In this document: in pieces, positions 8,150 to 16,217 of the stretch
Position numbering within the stretch: position 1 is the first letter of the stretch
How the letters are laid out: every line of letters begins with the position of its first letter
Origin: Roseomonas alba
GTDB lineage: Bacteria > Pseudomonadota > Alphaproteobacteria > Acetobacterales > Acetobacteraceae
Reading direction: 5' to 3'
DNA length: 64,000 nucleotides
Assembly (NCBI RefSeq): GCF_019430885.1
Contig: NZ_JAHYBZ010000001.1
Location: 62,001-126,000 of the forward strand
The notes under the pieces: generated by a model
Told to the model about the DNA's origin: nothing
Databases searched by the model: none
What the model saw: only the letters and a program-made list of their open reading frames with translations
Position numbers and translations under genes: made by a program

Positions 8150-8524
8150 ATGGACACCGCGACCCAGGCGATCGGAGAGGCCGAGCGCGAGGCCCGCACC
8201 CGCATCGCCCGCCATCTGCAGGAACTCCATCGCCTGCACCTCGCCCTGGCCGATGAGAGCCGGGCCTTGAAGCGCTTCACCACCGATGGGCAGGCCGGGA
8301 TCGAGATCGCTCTCGCGACCGAGATGCTCGAACAATACATGGGCGCGAGCGCGGGGTTCCTGGAGAACATGCGCGGCCGCTTCGAGGCGCGCCTGGCTCT
8401 GCTGCGGCGGGGTGAGCCGGCCTTCGACGCCCGGCCGGACCGGGCGCCGGAGCATGGCACCTTCTGGCTGGGCTTCTCGCGGCTCTGCGCCGTGTTGCGG
8501 CGCTGTGGCGGGGTGAGTGGCTGA
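8150..8524 (+). CDS. Hypothetical protein, helical, unknown function
   Basis: I do not recognise a family. The 124-aa product starts MDTATQAIGEAEREARTRIARHL and is predicted to be mostly amphipathic helix. A leucine- and alanine-rich heptad-like stretch (LQELHRLHLALADESRALKRF) is followed by MLEQYMGASAGFLENMRGRFEARLALL, suggesting a helical bundle or coiled-coil interaction. No membrane segment or leader is seen. ATG at 8150 has CGGAGG at the correct spacing, and codon use resembles the neighbours, so it is likely real. It is divergent from the PPOX gene (136 bp apart) and followed by a gene-poor stretch. Confidence 0.6.
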   Translation: MDTATQAIGEAEREARTRIARHLQELHRLHLALADESRALKRFTTDGQAGIEIALATEMLEQYMGASAGFLENMRGRFEARLALLRRGEPAFDARPDRAPEHGTFWLGFSRLCAVLRRCGGVSG

Positions 8525-8907
8525 ACGGGGCCGGCCGATAGGGCGGGAGGCACGCTCTCCGAAGAGCGGCCGCGCGACGCCACGTACCCGGTTGATCGCG
8601 AGCAGACGATGCGCGCATCGCGCTGCGGTTCACCGATCCTCCGCTGCGTCACTCTTGCCACCGTGTCGCGACACGGCATCGTGTGAGCGGCGAGAAGCCC
8701 CGTGGAGCGCCGGTCGTGCCGATGAGCCGCCGATCCTGTCCTTCCTGACACTGGACACGACGCCACGGCCGTGCCGATCATCGACCGACATCGGCATGCG
8801 CGCCTGCCGTGTCCCATCCGGCAGACATGGTCCTCATGGCGTGCGGTGACGCGCGGCCTGGTCGCTGTTCGCCTCTCACCCCAGCAAAAACGTGGGATCA
8901 CCCGACA
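8525..8907. other. Gene-free stretch, nothing recognised
   Basis: 383 bp between the helical hypothetical gene and the aldo/keto reductase gene. All frames are short or have atypical arginine/serine-rich translations. I see no hairpin of the repeat families, no tRNA-like fold and no clear promoter. A local palindrome GTGTCGCGACAC lies at about 8660-8671. It probably contains the reductase promoter and may be decayed sequence. Confidence 0.4.
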
Positions 8908-9903
8908 ATGAAGCACGTGACCTTCGGCGGAACCGGCCTTCGCGTCTCTGCGCTGTGCCTTGGCACCATGACCTTCGGCCTGCAATGCGACGAGGCCAGC
9001 AGCAACGCCATCATGGATCGCGCGGCTGAAGGCGGCATCGACTTCTTCGACACAGCGGATGTCTATCCCCTCGGCGGCGGCGCGGACACCAGGGGGCGCA
9101 CCGAGGAGATCGTCGGCGCCTGGCTCAAGGGCAAGCGCCACGACGTCATCCTCGCGACCAAATGCGCCGGCGTGATGGGCCCGAAGCCGTGGGACCAGGG
9201 GATGTCGCGCAAGCATGTGCTCGACGCGATCGATGAGTCGCTGAAGCGGCTCGGCACCGACTATGTCGATCTCTACCAGCTCCATCGCTACGATCCACGC
9301 ACGCCGATCGACGAGGTGCTGGAAGCGCTCGACACCGTCGTGCGCAGTGGCAAGGCGCGCTATGTCGGCGTGTCGAACTGGCCGGCCCACAAGCTCGCCC
9401 GCGCCATCGGCCGCAGCGAGACGCGCAACCTGGTGCGCATCGCCTCGTGCCAGCCGCGCTACAATCTCCTCTTCCGCGGCTATGAGCGCGACATGCTGCC
9501 ACTCTGCGCCGAGGAGAGCATTGCCGTCATTCCCTACAATCCGCTTGCCGGTGGCATGCTGACCGGCAAGCACAGGGGCGATGCGCCGCCGCCTGCAGGA
9601 TCGCGCTTCACGCTCGGCAATGCCGGCCCGCGATACCAGGAGCGCTACTGGAACCAGCGCGAGTTCGAGACCATCGAGGCGCTGAAGCCCGTCGCCGCGG
9701 AAGCGGGGATGAGCATGGCCACCATGGCGATGCGCTGGGTCCTGTCGAACCCGGCGATCACGGCGCCGATCGTCGGCGCGAGCCGGCCGGAGCAACTGGC
9801 GGACAGCCTCGCTGCGGCGACGGACGGCCCGCTTCCGCCCGATCTCAAGGCGAAGCTCGACGACCTGACGCATGAATGGCGTGCCGTGGATGCCGAACGC
9901 TAG
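8908..9903 (+). CDS. Aldo/keto reductase
   Basis: NADPH-dependent carbonyl reductase of the AKR superfamily, TIM barrel, cytoplasmic. The catalytic tetrad is visible: D48 (FFDTADVY), Y53, K85 (LATKCAG) and H126 (YQLHRYD). The C-terminal cofactor region PIVGASRPEQLADSL is also typical. 331 aa is the usual length. The sequence resembles the YajO/Tas and L-glyceraldehyde-3-phosphate reductase type groups (GTMTFG near the N-terminus and GRTEEIVGAWL), but the substrate is not predictable. ATG at 8908 is the first start with the MKHVTFGGTGLRVS opening shared by the family; the ribosome site is weak. The gene is followed by a degenerate copy of the double-hairpin element. Confidence 0.9.
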   Translation: MKHVTFGGTGLRVSALCLGTMTFGLQCDEASSNAIMDRAAEGGIDFFDTADVYPLGGGADTRGRTEEIVGAWLKGKRHDVILATKCAGVMGPKPWDQGMSRKHVLDAIDESLKRLGTDYVDLYQLHRYDPRTPIDEVLEALDTVVRSGKARYVGVSNWPAHKLARAIGRSETRNLVRIASCQPRYNLLFRGYERDMLPLCAEESIAVIPYNPLAGGMLTGKHRGDAPPPAGSRFTLGNAGPRYQERYWNQREFETIEALKPVAAEAGMSMATMAMRWVLSNPAITAPIVGASRPEQLADSLAAATDGPLPPDLKAKLDDLTHEWRAVDAER

Positions 9904-9944
9904 GACCGACATCGCCTTCTGGCCGTCTCGTCTCCTGAGCTGTG

Positions 9945-10209
9945 GAGCCGAGAAGGGCCTCGCACTTCCCAGGTGCATCGCAGCAGGGCACCCGGTTCAC
10001 AGAGCTTCGCACCGCGCATCGGCGCCCGCATCGCCCGAAAGGCCATTGCAAATCTCACGCTGCGTCGTGCTCCACCGGCAGAACTAGCGCCGAGACGCGC
10101 CGCGCACCGGACGAGGAACGGAGCGCCCGCACTTCGCGGCGCCAAGTGACGGTTTCCAAAGGCCCTGTGGCCTTTGGCGGGGTGATTTGGAGGGGCGGCG
10201 CCCCTCCAA
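9945..10209. repeat. Double-hairpin MITE-like element, locus 2 (left end decayed)
   Basis: The right end is intact: CCAAAGGCC / CTGT / GGCCTTTGG at 10156-10177, then TTGGAGGGGC / GGC / GCCCCTCCAA at 10187-10209. The left end is recognisable only as GGAGCCGAGAAGGGC followed by an imperfect partner near 9945-9972. It lies between the aldo/keto reductase gene and the decayed HlyD-family pseudogene, both pointing toward it. Confidence 0.65.
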
Positions 10210-10330
10210 TCTCCCAACCTCACCGATCATCGAGACAGGGCCGCTGGTATCGCCTCCGTGCCGGCCGTCATCGGCTCTGCGCGATGATGCCGGGCCGCGC
10301 CAATGCCGTCGCGGTCTCGCGGCCTCTTGC

Positions 10331-10805
10331 TCAGCGTGTCGTTGGCGTCACCGGTGTCGCGTTGGGCACCGGCCGCGAACCGCGCGGTTCGATCTGCACG
10401 GTCGCGGTCATGCCGGCCACGAGCCGCGGCCCTTCCGGTACTTGGTCGATATGCACGCGCACGGGGATGCGCTGGGCCAGGCGCACCCAGGTGAAAATCG
10501 GGTTGACCGCCGCGAACCCCTGTAGGCTCGGCCGTGCATTTGGCGATGCTGATGCCGCGCGCGATGCCGACAACATGCCCCCGGAGCAACGGTGCGTCGC
10601 CCATCAGCCGGATGAGCGCCGGGTCGCACGAACTGGTTGTCGACCACCGGCAGCGCGACGATCCGGCCGTCGACTTCGGGCGCCACCGTGACGACATAGG
10701 CACGCACCGTGCCGTCACGGGTCCAGGGACCTTCCATATAGGCACCCCAGACGAACCAGCCGGGGCACCCACCGCGACCGCGACCGTCGCCAGGCTGAGC
10801 GCCAC
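10331..10805 (-). pseudogene. Broken HlyD-family (AaeA/EmrA-like) efflux adaptor
   Basis: Pieces of one periplasmic adaptor protein appear in order but in three frames. The N-terminal anchor MALSLATVAVAVGA is in one frame. Then WTRDGTVRAYVVTVAPEVDG with PVVDNQFVRPG, the lipoyl/beta-barrel start, is in another. GHVVGIARGIS follows, and FAAVNPIFTWVRLAQRIPV with VPEGPRLVAGMTATVQIEPR is in a third. These are the conserved blocks of AaeA-type adaptors, which partner FUSC or MFS exporters. The central hairpin (roughly 100 or more residues) is missing: the sequence runs from the first barrel strand almost directly to the GHVxxIARGI block. So there is at least one internal deletion plus frameshifts, and the gene cannot make a working adaptor. 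Boundaries are approximate. Confidence 0.75.
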
Positions 10806-11509
10806 GGGCCGCCGCCTGGCTCTGCGCCAGCAGTGCCGCTGGCCGGGCGCACCATTGCCCGGGCGCTCCGTGGCGCATGAGCAGGCGCGGCCCGAAGAGC
10901 AGTGCGGGGAGTGCGCCAGCGCGGATGGCCGGAAGGAGGCGCTTCGCGGTGTCGCTCGGCGGGATGATGGCGGTACTCGCTGACGCGCTGCATCTCCTCG
11001 TCGTCGCGTCGCAGGCGGTGTCGCAATTGCATCGCGCCACGGCCCACAGGTGCCGCGTCACGCGCCGGCCGGCATCCCCTGAACTGACTATTGGCGTTGC
11101 GCCTGGCGGCGATCTGCCGCGGCGGCCCCGTGGCCCGCAGCGGCACTGAATTCCGGCTGAACCTGGGCAACAAGGGCGAGGCCAGCCCATGTGGGATGAA
11201 CGGTGGCGACCATCGGGCCAATTGCGCCCGGCACGCTCCGCGCGGCACCGGCATGATTCGTGTGCTGGCCGCTCGACGGCACTGCCGGTGCTTCCATCCG
11301 GGGGGGAGCGAGATTCGCGCCTCGTAGGCGCCGATGCCGCAGAATGGCGGGATCGCCATCCTTCCCCGGGACCGCGACGCCTCGCCGTGGTCAGTCGGGA
11401 CCGCCGAGGGACGACCGCAGGCCCGCCCCGACGGAATACTGCATATGGCTGGTGTTGCGCGCCCCGCCATCGGTACGCGGAACTCCGTACGGGCCTGGCC
11501 CGCAGTGCC
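10806..11509. other. Decayed region, no intact gene
   Basis: About 700 bp between the pseudogene's 5' end and rnhA. All frames are interrupted or have compositions unlike the neighbours. Because AaeA-type adaptors usually follow a FUSC-type membrane gene and a DUF1656 gene, this may be what remains of the rest of that efflux operon. I could not align any segment to those families with confidence. No repeat-family hairpin or RNA gene is seen. Confidence 0.45.
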
Positions 11510-11962
11510 CTACGGTTCCGCGGCCTTCCGTGCCGCCGTGGCCAGGGCATCCGCGCGTTCGTTCATCGGGTCCCCGGCATGGCCTCGCACCCAGCGCCAT
11601 TCGACCTCGTGCGGCTTGGCCGCGGCCAGCAGCCGCTGCCAAAGATCGAGGTTCTTCACAGGCTCTTTCGCCGCATTGCGCCAGTTGCTGCGCACCCAGC
11701 CGTGAATCCAGCGGCTGATGCCGTTGCGGACATATTCGCTGTCGGTGTGCAGCGCGACCTGGCAGGGCTTCTTCAACGCCTCCAGCGCCATGATCGCCGC
11801 GGTCAGCTCCATGCGGTTGTTGGTCGTCTCCGCTTCGCCGCCGGACAGTTCACGCTCGTGTTCCCCGAAACGCAGGATGGCCGCCCAGCCGCCCGGCCCA
11901 GGATTGGGCTTGCAGCCGCCATCGGTCCAGATCTCGACGAGGGGACGCGGATCGGCGCTCAC
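11510..11962 (-). CDS. rnhA: Ribonuclease HI
   Basis: Endonuclease that cuts the RNA strand of RNA-DNA hybrids during replication and R-loop removal; cytoplasmic, Mg-dependent. All four catalytic acidic residues are visible: D14 (IWTDGGC), E52 (NNRMELTA), D74 (HTDSEYV) and D138 (NERADALA). The basic handle ([11 protein letters not shown] with [10 protein letters not shown]) is also present. 150 aa is the standard length. Its ATG at 11962 overlaps the stop of thrB by 4 bp (ATGA), the last of a three-gene overlapping set ispH-thrB-rnhA. That order is common in alphaproteobacteria. No abnormal residues. Confidence 0.97.
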   Translation of the reverse strand: MSADPRPLVEIWTDGGCKPNPGPGGWAAILRFGEHERELSGGEAETTNNRMELTAAIMALEALKKPCQVALHTDSEYVRNGISRWIHGWVRSNWRNAAKEPVKNLDLWQRLLAAAKPHEVEWRWVRGHAGDPMNERADALATAARKAAEP

Positions 11963-12939
11963 AGCCCGAGCGCGCCCGGGCTTTCGGCCTGCACGAAGAA
12001 GCGCAGCTTGCGCAGGTATTCCAGCGGATCCTTGCGGGTGACCAGCGCGCCGTCGGGCGTATGCGTCCAGTCGTACAGCCGCGTCAGCAGGAAGCGTAGC
12101 GCCGCGCCGCGGCCCAGTACCGGCAGCGCCGCGCGTTCGGCCTGCGCCATCGGCCGCACGGACTCATAGGCGGACAGCAGCGCCCGCGCCTTGGTCACGT
12201 TGAAGGAGTAGTCCGACTCGAAGCACCAGGCGTTCAGGCAGATCGCGACGTCATAGGCGTAGAGATCGGTGCAGGCGAAATAGAAGTCGATCAGCCCCGA
12301 GACCCGCGGCTTTCCGTCCTGATCCGGCAGGAAGAAGACATTGTCGGGAAACAGATCGGCATGGATATGCCCGCGCGGCAGCGTGTCCGGCGCCGGCCAG
12401 GCGGCGAGGATGCCGGTCAGCGCCGCATCCAGCTCCGCGATCAGCCCCGGCTGCACCTCGTCCCCCCGTGCGCGGCAGCCATCAAGCAGCGGGGCCCAAC
12501 CCGCGGGACCCAGCGCATTCGGGCGTTGGATGGGGAAGCCCTCGCCGGCGCGATGCATGCGCGCGAGTGCCTCGCCCAGCGGCGCGCAATGTTCCGGGCG
12601 CACCCGGCGCGGCCAGACGCCGGGCAAGAAGGTCACGATCGCCGCCGGCCGCCCGCACAACTCGCGCAGCGCCGCCCCGTCACGCGCCGGCACCGGCGTC
12701 GGGCAGGCCAGCCCGTGCACCGCCATGTGCTCCATCAGCCCAAGGAAATAGGGCAGTTCCATCCGGTCCACGCGCTTCTCGTAGAGGGTGAGGATGAAAT
12801 CGCCCGCCTCGGTCTTCAGCGCGTAGTTGGAATTCTCCACCCCCTCGGCGATGCCGCGGAAGGCCAGCAGTTCGCCGAGCGCATAGTCGGAGAGGAAGGC
12901 GCGCAGCGCCTCATCCGTCACTTCGGTATAGACGGCCAT
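11959..12939 (-). CDS. thrB: Homoserine kinase (aminoglycoside-phosphotransferase-like type)
   Basis: Phosphorylates L-homoserine to O-phosphohomoserine, the branch step to threonine. The 326-aa protein is the ThrB form with a protein-kinase-like (APH) fold, not the GHMP form. It opens [22 protein letters not shown]. Motifs are [18 protein letters not shown] (ATP lysine region), HADLFPDN (catalytic loop) and [10 protein letters not shown] (metal aspartate). Its start overlaps the ispH stop by one base and its stop overlaps rnhA by four, implying coupled translation. asd lies nearby (15.1-16.1 kb, same strand), so two steps of the aspartate-family pathway are close together. Confidence 0.96.
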   Translation of the reverse strand: MAVYTEVTDEALRAFLSDYALGELLAFRGIAEGVENSNYALKTEAGDFILTLYEKRVDRMELPYFLGLMEHMAVHGLACPTPVPARDGAALRELCGRPAAIVTFLPGVWPRRVRPEHCAPLGEALARMHRAGEGFPIQRPNALGPAGWAPLLDGCRARGDEVQPGLIAELDAALTGILAAWPAPDTLPRGHIHADLFPDNVFFLPDQDGKPRVSGLIDFYFACTDLYAYDVAICLNAWCFESDYSFNVTKARALLSAYESVRPMAQAERAALPVLGRGAALRFLLTRLYDWTHTPDGALVTRKDPLEYLRKLRFFVQAESPGALGL

Positions 12940-13895
12940 CAGGCGTGGGCGCGCATGGGGGGAATACGGAAGATCACGTCCTCGGTCGCCACGGTCACAT
13001 CCTCGACGCTGACGGCGAAGCGTTCCCGCAGCCGGTCCAGCACTTCCTGCACAAGAATCTCGGGGGCCGAGGCGCCGGCGGTGATGCCCACCGTCACGCA
13101 GCCATCGGCGAGCATGGGGTCGAGTTCCGCACCCCGCTGCACCATCACCGCGCGCGGCGCGCCGGCGCGTTCGGCGACCTCCCGCAGCCGCACGGAATTG
13201 GACGAGTTCGGCGCGCCCACCACGATGACCAGGTCGGACCGTGCCGCCACCGCCTTCACCGCCGCCTGGCGGTTGGTGGTGGCGTAGCAGATGCTTTCCT
13301 TCGCCGGCTCGGTGATGTCGGGGAAGCGGTCGCGCAGGATGGCGACGATCTCCGCCGTGTCGTCCACCGACAGCGTGGTCTGCGTCGTATAGGTCAGTTC
13401 GACGCCCTCGGGCGGCTGGACGCGGCGCGCGGCTTCGGCATCCTCGATCAGCGTCATGGCACCTTCGGGCAGCTGGCCCATGGTGCCGACCACCTCGGGA
13501 TGGCCCTCATGGCCGATCAGGAACAGGTGGCGGCCGCGGGCGTGGTGGCGTTCAGCCTCCCGATGCACCTTGCTGACCAGCGGGCAGGTGGCGTCGAGGA
13601 AGTACATCTCGCGCTGCTTCGCTTCCGCCGGCACCGATTTCGGCACGCCATGGGCGGAAAAGACCACCGGCTGCCCGTCATCCGGCACTTCCGACAGCTC
13701 GTCCACGAAGACGGCGCCGAGGTGTTCCAGCCCCTCGACCACGAAGCGGTTGTGCACGATCTCGTGCCGGACATAGACCGGGGCGCCGTGGCGCTTCAGC
13801 GCCTCCTCCACGATCCGCACCGCGCGGTCCACCCCGGCGCAGAAGCCGCGCGGGCCGGCGAGCAGGACATGGAGGGCAGGCTTCTCGGGGATCAT
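12939..13895 (-). CDS. ispH: 4-hydroxy-3-methylbut-2-enyl diphosphate reductase
   Basis: Last enzyme of the MEP isoprenoid pathway, a 4Fe-4S reductase making IPP and DMAPP. The three cluster cysteines are present at C19 ([10 protein letters not shown]), C104 ([11 protein letters not shown]) and C203 ([11 protein letters not shown]). The substrate-binding HEIVHNR (44-50), FSAHGV and SSNSVRL motifs are also there. 318 aa from ATG at 13895, where the sequence becomes typical ([21 protein letters not shown]); earlier starts add a non-conserved proline-rich extension. First gene of the overlapping ispH-thrB-rnhA set. The divergent lipoprotein gene starts about 100 bp away. Confidence 0.97.
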   Translation of the reverse strand: MIPEKPALHVLLAGPRGFCAGVDRAVRIVEEALKRHGAPVYVRHEIVHNRFVVEGLEHLGAVFVDELSEVPDDGQPVVFSAHGVPKSVPAEAKQREMYFLDATCPLVSKVHREAERHHARGRHLFLIGHEGHPEVVGTMGQLPEGAMTLIEDAEAARRVQPPEGVELTYTTQTTLSVDDTAEIVAILRDRFPDITEPAKESICYATTNRQAAVKAVAARSDLVIVVGAPNSSNSVRLREVAERAGAPRAVMVQRGAELDPMLADGCVTVGITAGASAPEILVQEVLDRLRERFAVSVEDVTVATEDVIFRIPPMRAHA

Positions 13896-13998
13896 CTCGG
13901 TTCCGGATCGGGGAAGGGCAGGTTGCGGCCTGTCCCGGGCGGGCGGCACACTATAGATGGGGCGCCCGGGATCAAAGGGGGCAGGAAAGGTGGCGGTG

Positions 13999-14538
13999 AT
14001 GCGGCTGAATGCGGTGGCTTGTGTGATGGCGACGACGGTGCTGGCGGGGTGCGGCCCCACGGGCTACGAGACGGCCCGGCCTGCGCCATGCCCGCGCATC
14101 ACCATCCTCGCCGATGGTGCGGACCTGACGCGCTACAGGCCCGGTGCGGTGCCTGACCTTGCTTCCATGACCGCGGATGCCCGGCTGATCGGGTTCCAGG
14201 CGCGTTGCGACTACACCGACCGTCGGCGGTCCGTGGTCGCGGCGATCAGCGCCGTGTTCGAGGTCGAACGTGGCCCGGGCGCGACGGGTCAGGCGGCGGT
14301 GGAATTGCCCTGGTTCATCGCCGTGACCGACGCCAACGACTCGCAACTGATCGACCGGCGCGAATTCGTCACGCCCATCACCTTTGAGGGTAATGCCAAT
14401 CGCGTCCGGGTGCAGAGCCGCCCCGTCTCCTTCAACTTCCCGGCGGATGAGCGCCTGGTCGAGAATCACAACGTCCGCCTGTCCTTCCAGGTCACCCGCG
14501 AGGAGTTGGAGGCCAACCGCCGCCGCGGGCCGCGGTGA
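13999..14538 (+). CDS. Putative lipoprotein of unknown function
   Basis: 179-aa precursor with a clear lipoprotein leader: [18 protein letters not shown], lipobox LAGC with C18 as the modified residue. It is therefore predicted to be anchored on the periplasmic side of the inner or outer membrane. The mature part begins [25 protein letters not shown]. It is conserved in style with uncharacterised alphaproteobacterial lipoproteins that share the CPRxxIL.D.ADLTRYR pattern and a beta-rich C-terminal half. C83 (ARCDY) may pair with the cysteine in APCPR. GTG and other upstream starts would bury the leader, so ATG at 13999 is chosen. Its stop overlaps the GTG start of the next gene (GTGA), so the two are coupled. 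Confidence 0.75.
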   Translation: MRLNAVACVMATTVLAGCGPTGYETARPAPCPRITILADGADLTRYRPGAVPDLASMTADARLIGFQARCDYTDRRRSVVAAISAVFEVERGPGATGQAAVELPWFIAVTDANDSQLIDRREFVTPITFEGNANRVRVQSRPVSFNFPADERLVENHNVRLSFQVTREELEANRRRGPR

Positions 14539-15104
14539 GCGGGCAGGGGATCTTCGTCTCCCACCCCGAGGTGGTGATCGATCCGGCGATCCCGGTGCCG
14601 CGCTGGGTGCTGGCGGATGAGGGCATCGCCCGCATGCGGCGCCTAGCCGCCGATCCGGACCTGGCCGGGCTTTCCGCTGTCTGGGCGAGCGATGAAGCGA
14701 AGGCGATCGAGGCCGCGGGCTTTCTCGCCGCACGTTTCGGCCTGCCGGTGCAGGTCCATCCCGGCCTGGCCGAGATGGATCGGTCCAGCACAGGCTATCG
14801 CCCGCGGGCGGCGTTCGAAGGTCTGGCTGACGCCTTCTTCGCCCGGCCGGAGGAAAGCGTCGAAGGCTGGGAGCGAGCGGTGGATGCGCAGCGGCGCGTG
14901 GTCGCGGCGGCAACCGGGATCGTCGCGCGGCATGGCGGCGGCACGCTGGCGCTGGTCGGACATGGCGGCACCGGCACGCTGCTGATGTGTGCCTGGGCGG
15001 GGTTGCCGATCGCCCGCCGGCACGACCAGCCGAAGGCCGGCTGCCGCTGGCGGTTCAGCCTGAACCCGCCCGCCGTGATCGAGGGCTGGCAGCCCATCGG
15101 CTGA
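14535..15104 (+). CDS. Histidine phosphatase family protein with altered catalytic motif
   Basis: Resembles the phosphoglycerate-mutase-like superfamily. The usual RHGET start is replaced by FVSHPEVVID: the catalytic histidine position is kept (H10) but the phosphate-binding arginine before it is serine. The second histidine appears in LALVGHGGTGTLL, the normal GHGG motif. ASDEAKAIEAAGFLAARFGLPV and the LAEMD motif (usual LxExxxG) also fit. About 189 aa. GTG at 14535 overlaps the lipoprotein stop by 4 bp. Other members with VSHPEV exist as a recognisable subgroup, so the change is probably ancestral and not a local mutation. Whether it is catalytic is unclear. Convergent with asd, 8 bp apart. 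Confidence 0.78.
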   Translation: MSGQGIFVSHPEVVIDPAIPVPRWVLADEGIARMRRLAADPDLAGLSAVWASDEAKAIEAAGFLAARFGLPVQVHPGLAEMDRSSTGYRPRAAFEGLADAFFARPEESVEGWERAVDAQRRVVAAATGIVARHGGGTLALVGHGGTGTLLMCAWAGLPIARRHDQPKAGCRWRFSLNPPAVIEGWQPIG

Positions 15105-15112
15105 CGACCGCA

Positions 15113-16138
15113 TCAGCCGCCGGTGATGAGCCCCTTGCTGTGCAGTTCCTCGGCGATCTGCACTGCGTTCAGCGCCGCGCCCTTGCGGAGGTTGTCGGCG
15201 ACGCACCAGAAGGCCAGCCCGTGCGGCACGGTCGGGTCCTTGCGCAGCCGGGAGATGTAGACCGCGTCCTCGCCCGCGATTTCGAGCGGCGTCGCATAGC
15301 CGCCATCGTCGCGCGTATCGAGCACGGTGACACCCGGCGCCTCTCGCAGCGCCTCGCGTGCCTGGCGCTCGGTGATGGGCTTCTCGAATTCCACATGCAC
15401 CGCCTCGCCATGGCCGATCATCACCGGCACGCGCACGCAGGTGGCGATCACCTGGATGTCGGGGTCGAGGATCTTCCGAGTCTCGACCATCATCTTCCAT
15501 TCCTCCTTCGTGGCGCCGTCATCCATGAAGCGGTCGATATGGGGAATGACGTTGAAGGCGATGGGCTTGGTGAACTGCTCGGGGGTCGGCGGATCGTTGA
15601 CGAAGATGCCGCGCGTCTGGGACCACAGCTCGTCCATCGCCTCCTTCCCCGCGCCCGAGACGGACTGATAGGTCGCGACCACCACCCGCTTCACCTTCGC
15701 GATGTCGTGCAGCGGCTTCAGCGCCACCACCATCTGGATGGTCGAGCAATTGGGGTTCGCGATGATCCCTTTCTTCGGGCGCTTGGCGATGGCCTGCGGG
15801 TTCACCTCCGGCACCACCAGCGGCACGCCGGGTTCCATGCGGAACTGGGAGGTATTGTCGATGACGAGGCATCCCGCCGCCGCGGCGCGGGGTGCATGCA
15901 CCGCCGAAATCGCGGCCCCCGGCGAGAACAGCCCGAGATCCGTCCCGGCGAAATCGTAGCGATCCAGGTCCCGCACCTTCAGCACCGTCTTCGGCCCGAA
16001 GGAGATTTCGGTCCCGGCTGAGCGTCCCGAGGCCAGCGCCACCACCTCGCGCACCGGGAACTCGCGTTCGGCAAGGGTCTTGATGATCTCGCGCCCCACC
16101 GCCCCGGTGGCGCCGACGACCGCGACCTTGTAGCTCAT
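15113..16138 (-). CDS. asd: Aspartate-semialdehyde dehydrogenase
   Basis: Reduces aspartyl phosphate to aspartate semialdehyde with NADPH, feeding lysine/diaminopimelate, methionine and threonine synthesis. N-terminal Rossmann motif VAVVGATGAVG (5-15), catalytic cysteine C131 in ANPNCSTIQ, and the active-site region ATCVRVPVMIGHGEAVHVEFEKP including the catalytic histidine. 341 aa, the usual length, and ATG at 16138 gives the canonical MSYKVAVVGATG start. Single gene; on the same strand as thrB but 2 kb upstream of it. No anomalies. Confidence 0.97.
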   Translation of the reverse strand: MSYKVAVVGATGAVGREIIKTLAEREFPVREVVALASGRSAGTEISFGPKTVLKVRDLDRYDFAGTDLGLFSPGAAISAVHAPRAAAAGCLVIDNTSQFRMEPGVPLVVPEVNPQAIAKRPKKGIIANPNCSTIQMVVALKPLHDIAKVKRVVVATYQSVSGAGKEAMDELWSQTRGIFVNDPPTPEQFTKPIAFNVIPHIDRFMDDGATKEEWKMMVETRKILDPDIQVIATCVRVPVMIGHGEAVHVEFEKPITERQAREALREAPGVTVLDTRDDGGYATPLEIAGEDAVYISRLRKDPTVPHGLAFWCVADNLRKGAALNAVQIAEELHSKGLITGG

Positions 16139-16217
16139 GGGGGCGCCTCCTCTGTGCGGAAAGACCGCTCCCATACGGCAGGCGCCGCCCCTTGGGAACG
16201 GCGCCCGCCCGGTTTGG

